From: Pontibacter populi
GTDB lineage: Bacteria; Bacteroidota; Bacteroidia; Cytophagales; Hymenobacteraceae
NCBI RefSeq assembly: GCF_019336435.1
Contig: NZ_JAHWXQ010000001.1
Location: 806,001 to 870,000 of the forward strand
Length of the DNA: 64,000 nt
Direction of reading: 5' to 3'
Shown: positions 38,172 through 47,684 of the stretch, in pieces
Layout of the letters: each line of letters opens with the position of its first letter
How positions within the stretch are numbered: the first letter of the stretch is position 1
Notes under the pieces: model-generated
What the model saw: only the letters and a program-made list of their open reading frames with translations
Told to the model about the DNA's origin: nothing
The model's database searches: none
Program-made: the position numbers and the translations under genes

Positions 38172-40379
38172 TTGGAAACTACGCCAACCATACTGCTTAT
38201 AACGCCTCCGCTTACCCAATTAAACACGCCTTACCCAGCCACGGCTTACCTTACCGGCTTTTTGCGCGGACAGGGCTATAATGTAGCGCAGGCCGATCTG
38301 GGTATTGAGCTGGTATTGCGTATGTTTTCCAAAGCAGGCCTTAAAAAGATATTTGCTGCCATAGAAGTTGGCGACTATGAATTATCAGATAACAGTTTCC
38401 GGATACTGAAGCTGAAGCGGGAGTACCTGGATACCATTGAGCCTGTCATCCGTTTTCTGCAGAACAAGGACCTGACTATAGCCCAACAGATCAGTTTCAG
38501 CAGGTATTTACCAGAAGCATCGCGTTTCGATCAGGTAGAAGACTTGGAATGGGCTTTTGGCAGCATGGGCATTACCGATCGTGCACGCTACCTGGCTACT
38601 TTATATTTAGAAGACCTTGGCGACCTGATCAAGGAAACGGTTTGCCCATATTTTGCTTTCAGCCGCTATGCCGAGAAACTGGCTATGTCTGCCACTTCGT
38701 TTGATCCATTGGAAGAAGAACTGCAGCAGGAACCAAATCTGGTAGACCAGTTTTTACTGGAGATACTGGATGAGCATTTACAGCGGGTACAGCCAACTAT
38801 AGTTGGCTTATCTATTCCGTTTCCGGGTAACTTATACGGTGGCTTACGGCTGGCGCAACACATCAAACAGAATTACCCAACTATAAAAACAGCCATGGGT
38901 GGTGGCTACCCCAATACCGAACTCCGCAGTCTGCGCGAGCCGCGCCTGTTTAAGTATATTGATTTTGTGACGTTGGATGATGGCGAAGGACCGTGGCTGA
39001 AACTGATTGAACACCTGCAGGGCAAACGTGAAGCGGCTAACCTGCAACGCACCTTTATGCTTCAGGATGGACAGGTAACCTACATCAACAACTGCACTGA
39101 CCCGGATGTGCCGCACACCGAAGTAGGTACGCCAGACTATAGCGGTCTGCCTATAAAAGATTATTTGTCGGTGATAGATGTAGTGAACCCGATGCACCGC
39201 CTGTGGAGTGATGGCCGCTGGAACAAACTGACTGTGGCGCATGGCTGCTACTGGAAACGCTGCTCCTTTTGCGACATTACCTTAGATTACATCCGCCGCT
39301 ACGATGTGGCGCCGGCTACTTTACTGGTGGATAGAATTGAGCAGATCATTGGGCAGACCGGCCAGACGGGTTTCCATTTTGTAGATGAAGCCGCGCCTCC
39401 TGCCCCGCTCCGCGACATGGCGATTGAGTTGCTGCGCCGTGGTGTAAAAATAAGCTGGTGGGGAAATATCCGTTTCGAAAAGACCTTTACGCCTGACCTT
39501 TGCCGCTTGCTGGCTGCATCGGGTTGTATCGCTGTTTCGGGTGGGTTGGAAGTAGCTTCAGACAGGTTGCTTGCTTTAATGGAGAAAGGCGTAACAATAG
39601 CGCAGGTTGCCCGCGTAACCGATAGCTTCACACAAGCTGGCATTATGGTACACGCTTACCTGATGTATGGCTTCCCGACCGAAACTACCCAGGAAACTAT
39701 AGATTCGCTGGAAGTAGTGCGCCAGCTGTTTATGAACAACGTGATACAATCTGGTTACTGGCATCGCTTCAGCATGACGGCGCATAGCCCGATCGGGAAA
39801 AACCCGGAGAAATATGGCGTGGTAAAAGTTGGCCCACCCGAAGGAGATTTTGCGAACAACGACCTGTGGCACAACGACCCGCAAGGCACTGACCATAGTT
39901 TATTCAGTGACGGTTTAGCCAAAGCGCTTTATAACTATATGCACGGTGTAGCTCTGGAGGAACCGCTTTCGTTCTGGTTTGATTTTAAAACGCCTCGCCC
40001 AACTATAAAACAGGACCTTATCGGCTCAGCCATCGCGCAGCCGCACCGACCTGACAGCACCCGCATGAATGCCCGCTTGCTGTGGCTGGGCAATATGCCG
40101 GAAATAGATTTTACCATGGTTGCTAAAAAAGGCCAAACGATAGAACGCTGCGAACTTACCTTTTATGAAAAAGGTGAAGACTTTCAGGTAAAGACTACCG
40201 CAACTATAGGCCAGTGGTTATTCGATGCTATCCAAAAGATATCGCTGGAGAGCGAAGAGGCTTATAGTTTAAATCAGTTGGAGGAGAGTTATCCGGCAGA
40301 TGCGCATCTCACATTTGATGAATTTATGGCCTCGCCAACCTGGTTCGAACTACGTGAAAAAGGGCTACTGTTGCTGTAG
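38172..40379 (+). CDS. B12-binding domain radical SAM protein
   Basis: A 735-residue enzyme. The N-terminal part begins with ILLITPPLTQLNTPYPATAY and has the fold of a cobalamin-binding domain. The radical SAM core (about 350-600) has a cluster motif GCYWKRCSFC, spaced C-x4-C-x2-C rather than the usual C-x3-C-x2-C. Other motifs are FHFVDEAAPPAPLRD and ISWWGNIRFEK. The initiator is TTG at 38172. The reaction is unknown; relatives methylate unactivated carbons or act on lipids and peptides. The coding end overlaps a 19-bp palindrome. The B12 uptake operon lies 2 kb upstream. Confidence 0.82.
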   Translation: METTPTILLITPPLTQLNTPYPATAYLTGFLRGQGYNVAQADLGIELVLRMFSKAGLKKIFAAIEVGDYELSDNSFRILKLKREYLDTIEPVIRFLQNKDLTIAQQISFSRYLPEASRFDQVEDLEWAFGSMGITDRARYLATLYLEDLGDLIKETVCPYFAFSRYAEKLAMSATSFDPLEEELQQEPNLVDQFLLEILDEHLQRVQPTIVGLSIPFPGNLYGGLRLAQHIKQNYPTIKTAMGGGYPNTELRSLREPRLFKYIDFVTLDDGEGPWLKLIEHLQGKREAANLQRTFMLQDGQVTYINNCTDPDVPHTEVGTPDYSGLPIKDYLSVIDVVNPMHRLWSDGRWNKLTVAHGCYWKRCSFCDITLDYIRRYDVAPATLLVDRIEQIIGQTGQTGFHFVDEAAPPAPLRDMAIELLRRGVKISWWGNIRFEKTFTPDLCRLLAASGCIAVSGGLEVASDRLLALMEKGVTIAQVARVTDSFTQAGIMVHAYLMYGFPTETTQETIDSLEVVRQLFMNNVIQSGYWHRFSMTAHSPIGKNPEKYGVVKVGPPEGDFANNDLWHNDPQGTDHSLFSDGLAKALYNYMHGVALEEPLSFWFDFKTPRPTIKQDLIGSAIAQPHRPDSTRMNARLLWLGNMPEIDFTMVAKKGQTIERCELTFYEKGEDFQVKTTATIGQWLFDAIQKISLESEEAYSLNQLEESYPADAHLTFDEFMASPTWFELREKGLLLL

Positions 40380-40394
40380 CCCTTTTTCACGTAG
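40350..40394. terminator. 19-bp perfect palindrome overlapping the radical SAM stop
   Basis: CTACGTGAAAAAGGGCTAC, a seven-base loop and its exact complement. The stop codon TAG (40377-40379) lies in the right arm, so the last nine or so codons form the left arm. T/A runs inside the stem allow termination both ways between two converging genes. Confidence 0.8.
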
Positions 40395-40413
40395 TTTAAT
40401 ATTTCCCTTTAGT

Positions 40414-41049
40414 TTACCGTCTGGCCAGTATATACTTATCTTTTCGCAGCTTATTAAACAGGATGCGTGCCAGGTGGTTATTCAGTGTATCGTAGCCTGC
40501 AGATACGCCATAAACTTTAGAATCGGCGTACCATACAGGTTTGAGTGTATGGGTATCTATCAGGTATGCATGAAAAGCTGCGTTTGGCTGATCGCTTGAA
40601 GTAGTGGTAGCCACATTATTATGAAGTACTGTTGTATAGTTAGTAGAATACCAGTAATTGCTCTGCTTCACGAATAATATTCCGTCAACGCCTGTCTCCC
40701 GCAGTTTAGCCAGGAACTGACTATAGGTGAAATCGGTATTGATATCGAAAATATCTGAAGATTTCACAAGACGTGTCTGGGCATTTGGCCTCTCGAAATT
40801 ACGTAGCAATGTTTTTTCCAATTGCTTGCGGTACCTATGGTTTTCAAGGTTATTAAACTTCCCTCTGATTTGTTCCTCGTAGGTAACAGAATCTAGCTCG
40901 CTAATGTCTGCCTGAGAATCTACAATTAATGAAAGCAGTCCTATATAGTATTTTTCAGGCTGATTTACTTTTACTGTTGAGGTTGACGTAACTGCACATC
41001 CAGACAAAGACATGATGCAGATAAGTAAAATGGGTAGAATAGTTTTCAT
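40414..41049 (-). CDS. Lipoprotein of unknown function
   Basis: A 211-residue lipoprotein with signal peptide and lipobox SLSGC (Cys18). The mature part has a repeated alpha/beta character and a segment VDGILFVKQSNYWYSTNYTT followed by HAYLIDTHTLKPVWYADSKV, which resembles envelope lipoproteins that bind or assemble at the outer membrane. No family was recognised with confidence. It is monocistronic and converges with the radical SAM gene. Confidence 0.6.
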   Translation of the reverse strand: MKTILPILLICIMSLSGCAVTSTSTVKVNQPEKYYIGLLSLIVDSQADISELDSVTYEEQIRGKFNNLENHRYRKQLEKTLLRNFERPNAQTRLVKSSDIFDINTDFTYSQFLAKLRETGVDGILFVKQSNYWYSTNYTTVLHNNVATTTSSDQPNAAFHAYLIDTHTLKPVWYADSKVYGVSAGYDTLNNHLARILFNKLRKDKYILARR

Positions 41050-41434
41050 GGGCTTTTATCGTAAAGGTTCAAAATATAAATATTATATATAGCAAAATCC
41101 ATACCTGAAAGCATTAGCCAACTATTTATATTACAGGATTTTACAGCTCAATAGATTTCAATTAAAGCTGTTCAGAAATTTCTCTGATTAGACTTTGTTC
41201 ATTCCTACACTTTCGGGCATTAAACATGAAGCCTTAGTCATCTCATCAATTACCTGAAAAATCAACACCAAAGGATAGTATTACCTATAGTACTATAGCA
41301 ACTGGCTGAGTTTCCTGTTTTATACTATAAGCTAAAAATATAACAGAAGTCATTTTTTATATTAACCCAAGTCATATTTTAATACTATTTTCTTCACCAG
41401 TTTTGTGCAGTATTTAACACTTAAAACTAATAGT
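41050..41434. other. 385-base intergenic region, nothing recognised
   Basis: It lies between a minus-strand lipoprotein and the plus-strand fasciclin gene and must contain both promoters. It is A/T-rich, with several TATATA and CTATAG fragments (about 41285-41300), but no good TTG/TAnnTTTG pair, RNA gene or reading frame was found. Confidence 0.5.
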
Positions 41435-41992
41435 ATGAAGAAGGTATCTCTAGCCATAGTAATAGCAATGGGTGCTATGCTGGCATCATGCAATTCAACT
41501 GAGCAACCAACAACTGAGGCACAAAACGAAGTAACTGAAACAGAAGCATTAGGCGGACAATCAGCCGTGCAGGACGATGAGTCGCAGAAAAACGTAGTAC
41601 AGGTGGCTGCTTCTTCCCCGGACCACACAACTCTGGTAACAGCCGTTAAAACAGCTGGCCTGGTAGACGTGCTAACCAATGCCGGACCATTTACAGTTTT
41701 TGCGCCAACCAATGCCGCTTTCGAGCAATTGCCAGCCGGAACTGTAGAGAGCTTATTAACTGAAGAGAAACGTAGCGACCTGCGTAATATCCTGCAGTAC
41801 CACGTGTATGTAGGCGTGCTGCAAGCCGAAAACTTTGAAGATGGCCAAAGCTTTGGTCAGGTAAATGGCGGCCGCGTAACTATGGGCGTGAAAGACGGAA
41901 AAGTAACCGTAAATGGCGCCAACATCGTAGCTTCTATCCCAACATCAAATGGCGTTATCCACGTGATCGATAAAGTGCTGCTGCCACAATAA
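41435..41992 (+). CDS. Fasciclin (FAS1) domain lipoprotein
   Basis: A 185-residue lipoprotein: start ATG at 41435 (MKKVSLAIVIAMGAMLASC), lipobox LASC (Cys19), an acidic linker (about 20-60) and one FAS1 domain (about 60-185) with GPFTVFAPTNAAFEQLPAGT, LRNILQYHVYVG and the closing NGVIHVIDKVLLP. FAS1 domains mediate adhesion or matrix contact. The longer frame beginning at 41405 would put ten residues ahead of the signal peptide and is rejected. Confidence 0.92.
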   Translation: MKKVSLAIVIAMGAMLASCNSTEQPTTEAQNEVTETEALGGQSAVQDDESQKNVVQVAASSPDHTTLVTAVKTAGLVDVLTNAGPFTVFAPTNAAFEQLPAGTVESLLTEEKRSDLRNILQYHVYVGVLQAENFEDGQSFGQVNGGRVTMGVKDGKVTVNGANIVASIPTSNGVIHVIDKVLLPQ

Positions 41993-42209
41993 AAGTTAAT
42001 TGCTTATTGCTAGAATCAGGATAAAGGAAACCCACCGCTAACCCCTCCGAGATGGGAAACTATCTAACAATTTTTATGATAAATATTGTCAGTTTGTAAC
42101 TGGTGGCTAACTGTAACATTAGGTTTGTAATTCAACTGGGCCGGAGGCCTAACTATAGCAAGGCACGAGCGAGGACGCTCGCGCCATAATACTTGCAAAC
42201 AGCAAAAGA
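41993..42209. other. Intergenic region with repeat copy 2, no gene
   Basis: A region of about 220 bases before the uvrB terminator. It contains an ACCCCTCC...GATGGGAAA fragment of the short intergenic palindromes also seen near 36.3 kb, and at 42139-42188 the second copy of the GC-rich palindromic repeat. No coding frame is credible. Confidence 0.55.
42139..42188 (+). repeat. Dispersed GC-rich palindromic repeat, copy 2
   Basis: CCGGAGGCCT-AACTATAG-CAAGG-CACGAGCGAGGACGCTCGCG-CCATAA, matching copy 1 at 38011-38059 in order and spacing with a few changes. The internal hairpin CGAGCG/CGCTCG is kept in both, which suggests a folded DNA or RNA is the selected feature. Confidence 0.7.
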
Positions 42210-42245
42210 AAAGAGCACCTATAGTTTAAACTATAGGTGCTCTTT
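42210..42245 (-). terminator. 36-bp perfect palindrome after uvrB
   Basis: AAAGAGCACCTATAGTTT followed at once by its exact complement. It has no loop of its own but can fold into a hairpin, and T/A ends serve both strands. It lies 57 bases past the uvrB stop. It incorporates two CTATAG motifs. Confidence 0.75.
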
Positions 42246-42301
42246 CACTTTCTAAATTTCTAACTTAAAACTTTCTAACTCCTAAACTCACTAACTATAG
42301 C

Positions 42302-44329
42302 TCAGTCTCGCTTTGTCTTAAGCAGGTTCCGGAGTTCAGAAAGCTCATCTCTGTATTTGGCAGCCTGTAAGAAGTCGAGGTCTTTGGCTGCGCCTTCCAT
42401 TTGCTTTTCCGTTTTCTTGATAAGCTTTTCGAGCTGTTCCTTATTCATCATCTGTATCACAGGCTCAGCGGCAATCGATACTTCCTCCGGACCGGCATAC
42501 ATTTTCACTTCACGCTTAATGTTATCCGCAACTGATGTCTGCTCACGAATCTCGTCATTGGTTTTAAGGATAGTCCGTGGGGTAATGCCGTGCTCTTCGT
42601 TATAGGCCATCTGTGTAGCTCTACGGCGATTAGTTTCATCTATAGCGCGCTGCATAGATCCTGTCATGCGGTCGGCATACATAATTACTTTACCTTTTTC
42701 GTTACGGGCAGCGCGGCCCATAGTCTGTATCAGCGAGCGCTGGTCCCTCAGGAAGCCTTCTTTGTCGGCATCCAGAATTGCGACCAAGCTCACTTCCGGT
42801 AAATCCAGACCTTCGCGCAGCAGGTTAACCCCAATCAGCACATCAATTATACCTAAGCGCAGTTCACGTAATATCTCCACGCGGTCCAGGGTCTTTACTT
42901 CGGAGTGCAGGTATTTTACTTTTATGTTCAGCCTTTCGAGGTATTTGGCCAGTTCTTCCGACATACGTTTGGTAAGCGTAGTTACCAGCACACGGGCACC
43001 TTCTTTTACACGCTCATCAATCTCATCCAGCAGGTCATCTACCTGATTGGTACTTGGGCGCACTTCTATAACGGGGTCAAGCAAGCCCGTTGGTCTGATA
43101 ATCTGCTCCACTATAACACCTTCCGATTTCTGAATCTCATAGTCGCCGGGCGTGGCGCTTACAAACACTACCTGCTTCATCATGCTTTCAAACTCGTTGA
43201 ACGTAAGCGGGCGGTTATCCATAGCAGCCGGTAATCGGAAGCCATATTCTACCAGCGCTACTTTTCGCGAACGGTCACCGCCCCACATGGCGCGCACCTG
43301 CGGCACAGTTACGTGGCTCTCATCAATCACCATCAGGAAATCGTCCGGAAAATAATCGAGCAAACAGAACGGACGCGCACCCGGCGAACGACGGTCGAAG
43401 TAACGGGAATAGTTCTCGATACCAGAACAGTAGCCCAGCTCACGGATCATCTCCAGGTCAAACTCGGTACGTTCTTTTATGCGCTTGGCCTCTACAGGGC
43501 GATCTTCTTTCAGGAAATAATCATGCTGCGCTACCATGTCGTACTGTATCTCCGAAATGGCCTGCTGCAGTGTATCTTTGCCTGTTACGAAAAGGTTAGC
43601 CGGGTAGAGTGTAATGGCTTTCTCGTCGGCCAGCTTTTTACCGGTGGCCGGGTCTATGCGATGTATCTGCTCCAGTTCATCTCCAAAGAAATAGAAGCGG
43701 TAAGCAAAGTCGGCATAGGCCGGGAAAATATCCACCGTATCGCCTTTTACCCGGAATGTTCCACGTGTGAACTCTGCTTCGGTGCGGCTGTACAGGATCT
43801 GTACAAACGTATAAAGCAGGTTGTTGCGACTATAGCGCTGGCCCGGAGCCAGGTGCAGCACATTTTTCCCAAACTCTTCCGGGTTACCAATACCATAGAT
43901 ACACGATACCGATGCCACCACAATCACATCCCGACGCCCTGATAAAAGAGCAGAAGTTGTATGCAGACGTAGCTTCTCAATCTCCTCGTTTATTTGAAGA
44001 TCTTTCTCGATAAATACATCTGAAGATGCAATATATGCCTCTGGCTGGTAGTAGTCGTAGTAAGAAATGAAATACTCTACGGCATTATCAGGGAAGAACT
44101 GCTTGAACTCGCCGTACAGCTGGGCGGCCAGTGTTTTGTTGTGGCAAAGTACCAGTGTTGGCTTGCCTGTATTTTTGATAACGTTGGCCATGGTAAAGGT
44201 TTTACCGGTACCGGTGGCACCCAATAATACCTGTACAGGCTCTCCGTTATTTACTCCTTCTGTGAGTTTGGCTATTGCCTTGGGCTGGTCGCCGGTTGGC
44301 TGGAACTCTGATGTTAGCTTAAAATCCAT
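42302..44329 (-). CDS. uvrB: UvrABC excision nuclease subunit B
   Basis: Damage-verification helicase of nucleotide excision repair, 675 residues. It shows Walker [10 protein letters not shown] (about 38-46), the beta-hairpin [11 protein letters not shown] (about 92-102) that slides along DNA, the DESHVTVPQ Walker B-like motif, the helicase motif [16 protein letters not shown] and the C-terminal UVR domain ([20 protein letters not shown]) that binds UvrC. It is monocistronic. Confidence 0.98.
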   Translation of the reverse strand: MDFKLTSEFQPTGDQPKAIAKLTEGVNNGEPVQVLLGATGTGKTFTMANVIKNTGKPTLVLCHNKTLAAQLYGEFKQFFPDNAVEYFISYYDYYQPEAYIASSDVFIEKDLQINEEIEKLRLHTTSALLSGRRDVIVVASVSCIYGIGNPEEFGKNVLHLAPGQRYSRNNLLYTFVQILYSRTEAEFTRGTFRVKGDTVDIFPAYADFAYRFYFFGDELEQIHRIDPATGKKLADEKAITLYPANLFVTGKDTLQQAISEIQYDMVAQHDYFLKEDRPVEAKRIKERTEFDLEMIRELGYCSGIENYSRYFDRRSPGARPFCLLDYFPDDFLMVIDESHVTVPQVRAMWGGDRSRKVALVEYGFRLPAAMDNRPLTFNEFESMMKQVVFVSATPGDYEIQKSEGVIVEQIIRPTGLLDPVIEVRPSTNQVDDLLDEIDERVKEGARVLVTTLTKRMSEELAKYLERLNIKVKYLHSEVKTLDRVEILRELRLGIIDVLIGVNLLREGLDLPEVSLVAILDADKEGFLRDQRSLIQTMGRAARNEKGKVIMYADRMTGSMQRAIDETNRRRATQMAYNEEHGITPRTILKTNDEIREQTSVADNIKREVKMYAGPEEVSIAAEPVIQMMNKEQLEKLIKKTEKQMEGAAKDLDFLQAAKYRDELSELRNLLKTKRD

Positions 44330-44435
44330 TCGTCGGTTTTACGAAATTAACGATAAAGTATAACATCTGAAACTGTACGTAAGTTTACCTTTTGCAAACA
44401 TATTCGGGTAAGTTTAAGTATAAAAACACATGCAC

Positions 44436-44467
44436 AAAAAAAAGCCTGCCGCAAAGCAACAGGCATT
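44436..44467 (-). terminator. Terminator after the 44.5-kb lipoprotein
   Basis: On the minus strand GCCTG-loop-CAGGC is followed by TTTTTTTT (44436-44443). It ends the three-lipoprotein series. Confidence 0.85.
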
Positions 44468-44532
44468 TCCAAGTCAGTCAGTTTTAATAATTCAAATCAA
44501 TACGTAACCAGCTCTAAAGTATAGTTTCTACT

Positions 44533-44904
44533 TTAAAAAAGCTCCCTGCCGGAGTTGCAGATATTGGTTACTTTCACAGCCGGATACATAACCGCTACAG
44601 CTACACATCTTGGCCCGTATTCTCCATTTAGCTCCAGGGCCGCATTAATTCTTAGCCCCTCTTTCTGGTATTTTGCCGGCAGGTTATCGGTGGTAACATA
44701 ACCGTTCTGCAGCTGGCCCAGGTAATTGTTACTTTGCTGGCTGTTGGCATCATTTTCTATTTTCAGGATATACCAGCCTGTCTCGCAATCCTCCCCGATC
44801 ACTTCGATCTGCAGACATGCCGGAGCAGGGGCATCTTTCTGGCAACTCACAGTAAGTATAGTTAAGCCCAGATAAAAGAAAATGGTGCGTAATGTGTTCT
44901 TCAT
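44533..44904 (-). CDS. Small cysteine-containing lipoprotein A
   Basis: A 123-residue lipoprotein (lipobox VSC, Cys21) whose mature part has four more Cys (APACLQIEVIGEDCETG, RCVAV, NIC). It is beta-rich and has no recognised domain. It is the last of three small lipoprotein genes in a row on the minus strand downstream of an ECF sigma unit. Extracellular disulfides are plausible. Confidence 0.65.
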   Translation of the reverse strand: MKNTLRTIFFYLGLTILTVSCQKDAPAPACLQIEVIGEDCETGWYILKIENDANSQQSNNYLGQLQNGYVTTDNLPAKYQKEGLRINAALELNGEYGPRCVAVAVMYPAVKVTNICNSGRELF

Positions 44905-44943
44905 GTTTTAAGTTGTACTAACGGATCTCGCTGTAGTGTAAAA

Positions 44944-45393
44944 TTATCGGTACAGGTAATAGGTATCGGTAAATCTGGCGTAAGGGTCGCTGCCGGTATA
45001 GGTGCAGATCAACACCAGCTTATTTGCCTTACACTCAGTCACTGTATAGGTAGCCGACCAGAATTGCTGGGTAAGTATAAATGCTCCCGGCAATGTGTAC
45101 TCGGCTTTAAAGGCGCTATAGTTGTTTTTGGTTCTTGCTACATCATGCAACAGAAAAGCACTGTCACTTCTGAATTCAAAATAATCTTTGGCATTACCGG
45201 TATAGTTTGTTGTGTTGCAATTACCGCTACGGCAAGCCTGGTAATCAATTCTTTCTATCTTCCATTTACCCAGCAAAGCATTCCGTGTCTGGCCTGCTGT
45301 AAGGGTAGCCATTACCTCATCATCGGTCTGGCAGCTTAAGCAAAGCACCGCCAGCAGAAGAACTATACAAGTTCTGTAACTGCTTTTTTTCAT
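44944..45393 (-). CDS. Lipocalin-like small lipoprotein B
   Basis: A 149-residue lipoprotein (lipobox LCLSC, Cys21). The mature part starts with ALLGKWKIERIDYQACRSGN, has a FEFRSDSAFLL strand, and ends with a run of beta-strands, resembling the lipocalin-like lipoproteins common in this phylum (GxW near the N-terminus). The ligand is unknown. It lies between lipoproteins A and C. Confidence 0.65.
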   Translation of the reverse strand: MKKSSYRTCIVLLLAVLCLSCQTDDEVMATLTAGQTRNALLGKWKIERIDYQACRSGNCNTTNYTGNAKDYFEFRSDSAFLLHDVARTKNNYSAFKAEYTLPGAFILTQQFWSATYTVTECKANKLVLICTYTGSDPYARFTDTYYLYR

Positions 45394-45415
45394 AGCCCTG
45401 GTATAAATAGAAATA

Positions 45416-45856
45416 TTAAATACCAGTACTCACTATCTGCTCCAGGCAAGTCAGCTTTACGATCTTGGCCTTTGGCAATGCTGCCTGGCAGGTGTAGAGA
45501 TCCTTATATCGGTTGTCACGCTCTACCTCTACACAGCCAAACCTGTATTTTTGCCCGACTATAAGCTGTTGCAGCGTTGTGGCATTTACCCACGGTTGTA
45601 TATAAGTAGTGTCGTTCACCTGTAGCCAGGTATCTTCAAACGCTCCGTACCCACAGATCACCTGCACAGCGGTAGCTTCAAAAACACAGTCCTGCACCGG
45701 GAAACAACCCCCTATCTCGTCCTCGCTGTTTTCGCAGCCCGACATAAAGATTGAAAAAAGAAGAAGGGCCAACAGTATATACCAACCGGATAAATTTGCT
45801 TTCACTATGGCTGCAACATCCAGAAGGGTTGCAGGAGTAAGGCGCATTTTCTTCAT
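45416..45856 (-). CDS. Small cysteine-rich lipoprotein C
   Basis: A 146-residue protein with a long N-terminal region before the hydrophobic signal (about 24-38) and lipobox FMSGC (Cys41). The mature part has six further Cys, several in C-x-n pairs (GGCFPVQDCVFE, VICGYG). No domain was recognised. An alternative later start near Met39 would leave too little signal, so the first ATG is kept. It lies 22 bases before lipoprotein B in transcription order. Confidence 0.58.
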   Translation of the reverse strand: MKKMRLTPATLLDVAAIVKANLSGWYILLALLLFSIFMSGCENSEDEIGGCFPVQDCVFEATAVQVICGYGAFEDTWLQVNDTTYIQPWVNATTLQQLIVGQKYRFGCVEVERDNRYKDLYTCQAALPKAKIVKLTCLEQIVSTGI

Positions 45857-45974
45857 AGTTTTATGTAGTGTAGGTTTGGTTAGAACAGACGGTTATAGGG
45901 ACTGTTGGCCTCCTTCCACTAGCAAGATTCTGAATTGGTACAGATGGTTGCACCGCTCCTGAAAAAAATATGAA

Positions 45975-47684
45975 TTATTCGCCGTCGTGGCCAAGAATAT
46001 AACTTACACCCATATTTAAGCCAATGGTATATGGCCTGCCCTGGTTGGCAATGGCGTGATCGTCGGTTAGCATGGATTTAAAGAAACTACGGTATTCAGG
46101 ACCCACAGACACATTTACAGCATTAGAAATGCGCTTGCCTATGCCCATGCCCATATTGCCCGAGAACTGAACTTTACGGAAAGGAGAATCGTCGGTGGCG
46201 CTGTAAGTTACGCTTGCAATTTCCAGGAGAGATGATTTTATAGTTGTCTGCATCAGGAAATTGGCTGCCACGCTGCCGGTTGCATACCAGTACCAGTTCT
46301 GACCAAGGTTACCTTCTACCTGCATGCCCAGCGGAATGGAAAGCATCTGGTAACTATAGTCTACATCAAACGGCTGTTTTGTTTTTACAACACTGACAGA
46401 GTCGGTAGTAAAAGTGCTGAGCGATGGCAGAAATACGGTGGTTGGCTTAAGCTTTGAACGCTCATTAGTACGCGGATTAAACAGAAACTGCTCCACTATA
46501 TAGCTAGACCTCGTTTTTGAGGTATTCTGACTATAGCCAAGTCCGCTCAGCAATTTAAAGCGCTTGCCAATTCTGAAACCAGCTTTGGCATCAACGTTAT
46601 ACGACATGGCCGCCTGCGTATTTTCCTGAAACTCGATACGGGCATCCCGCATGTTCTCTTCAGAGTCTACCGACATAGAAGGCTTCGGCTCTGGCTGCGG
46701 ACCTACACTCGGCAGTTTAAAAATGGTATGCGGCGTTACAGTATAGCTGGGGATGTTAATGTTCTGCGTAAAATAAGTGGAGCCATAGCCCATTCCTACG
46801 TTCCAGCGGCTGGCAGTAACGGCAGCTTCTTTTTTGTCGCTCTCGGCGGGTTTGTTAAGTGCAAGCGCAAGTCCTGCTTGTGCCTGCTGCGCTATAGCTT
46901 CTTCCGTGTTTTCCTCAGGAGTTGTGGTTCCGAGTATGGCATTTCTGCGGAGCAGCGGGTTTATAGTGGCAGGGCTGGTATAGTTATCGGGTACGCTGGC
47001 GATCGCCTGGGTAGCCGGAATATAGGTTTCCTGCGGGGCTTTAGCATCAGTGCTTATACCTGTATTCTCATTAGTGCCTGCAGTGCCAGCTATGAGCTCT
47101 GTTGTTTCGCTACGTTCTGCTTTTATAGTTCTGCCATCAGCATTATCATAACTATAGTTTTGCTGTGCTATTGCTGAGGCGCTTCCAGATCGAATACCTG
47201 CATCTCTTTCTTCCAAATCACGGCTATGGTTCTGATTCTGTGCCTGAGCTATAGTTGGTACTTCCTGTTTCCCGGCTTCGGGAAAACCATTGTTATTTGC
47301 TGACTCTGTTAAACTATAGTTGCCTGCTTCAGGGGAAGCTGACGTTGAAGCGCTATTTGCAGCTATAGTTGCATTGCCAGTAACATCTTGTTCAACTATA
47401 GGTTTACGCTGCTGCTGTGTGGTGGTAGCAAGTAATGTGTCTTTCTGATCTTTTTTATAATGGAGCACCAGGGCTGATCCGGCAAGAACAAAAAGTATAA
47501 AGCAAGCTGCTGCCAGCTGCCTGTAAAACAAAGCGCGCTTCTTGTACTTCGCATTCTCCTGCATGGCAAGGGCATGATCAATACGTGACCAGACTTCCGG
47601 ACCCGGCGTTGCTTCCGCATCCTGGAAGCGTTGCCACATGCTCTGCTCCAGTTCCCCGTAATCTTTTTTATCTGTTGATGACAT
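45975..47684 (-). CDS. Membrane-anchored protein with C-terminal outer-membrane beta-barrel-like domain (putative anti-sigma partner)
   Basis: A 569-residue protein. A cytoplasmic N-terminus of about 50 residues (SMWQRFQDAEATPGPEVWSR) precedes one membrane helix (about 53-73). A long low-complexity spacer rich in Ala, Thr, Asn and Gln (about 80-290) leads to a C-terminal domain (about 290-569) with alternating aromatic strands like a porin-type barrel (WNVGMGYGSTYFTQN, VSVGPEYRSFF). The start overlaps the ECF sigma stop by 17 bases. This is a layout seen for anti-sigma-like partners in Bacteroidota, where the N-terminal part binds sigma; that role is inferred. Confidence 0.7.
   Translation of the reverse strand: MSSTDKKDYGELEQSMWQRFQDAEATPGPEVWSRIDHALAMQENAKYKKRALFYRQLAAACFILFVLAGSALVLHYKKDQKDTLLATTTQQQRKPIVEQDVTGNATIAANSASTSASPEAGNYSLTESANNNGFPEAGKQEVPTIAQAQNQNHSRDLEERDAGIRSGSASAIAQQNYSYDNADGRTIKAERSETTELIAGTAGTNENTGISTDAKAPQETYIPATQAIASVPDNYTSPATINPLLRRNAILGTTTPEENTEEAIAQQAQAGLALALNKPAESDKKEAAVTASRWNVGMGYGSTYFTQNINIPSYTVTPHTIFKLPSVGPQPEPKPSMSVDSEENMRDARIEFQENTQAAMSYNVDAKAGFRIGKRFKLLSGLGYSQNTSKTRSSYIVEQFLFNPRTNERSKLKPTTVFLPSLSTFTTDSVSVVKTKQPFDVDYSYQMLSIPLGMQVEGNLGQNWYWYATGSVAANFLMQTTIKSSLLEIASVTYSATDDSPFRKVQFSGNMGMGIGKRISNAVNVSVGPEYRSFFKSMLTDDHAIANQGRPYTIGLNMGVSYILGHDGE

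Noticed and set aside
37451..42301. A defence island or CRISPR array in the repeat-bearing 36-42 kb region
   Set aside because: Repeats are dispersed, differ in type and have no regular spacing; no nuclease, helicase or Cas gene is nearby except housekeeping uvrB.
42905..43942. Several plus-strand frames across uvrB
   Set aside because: They are antisense shadows of uvrB; the real protein is intact along its full length.
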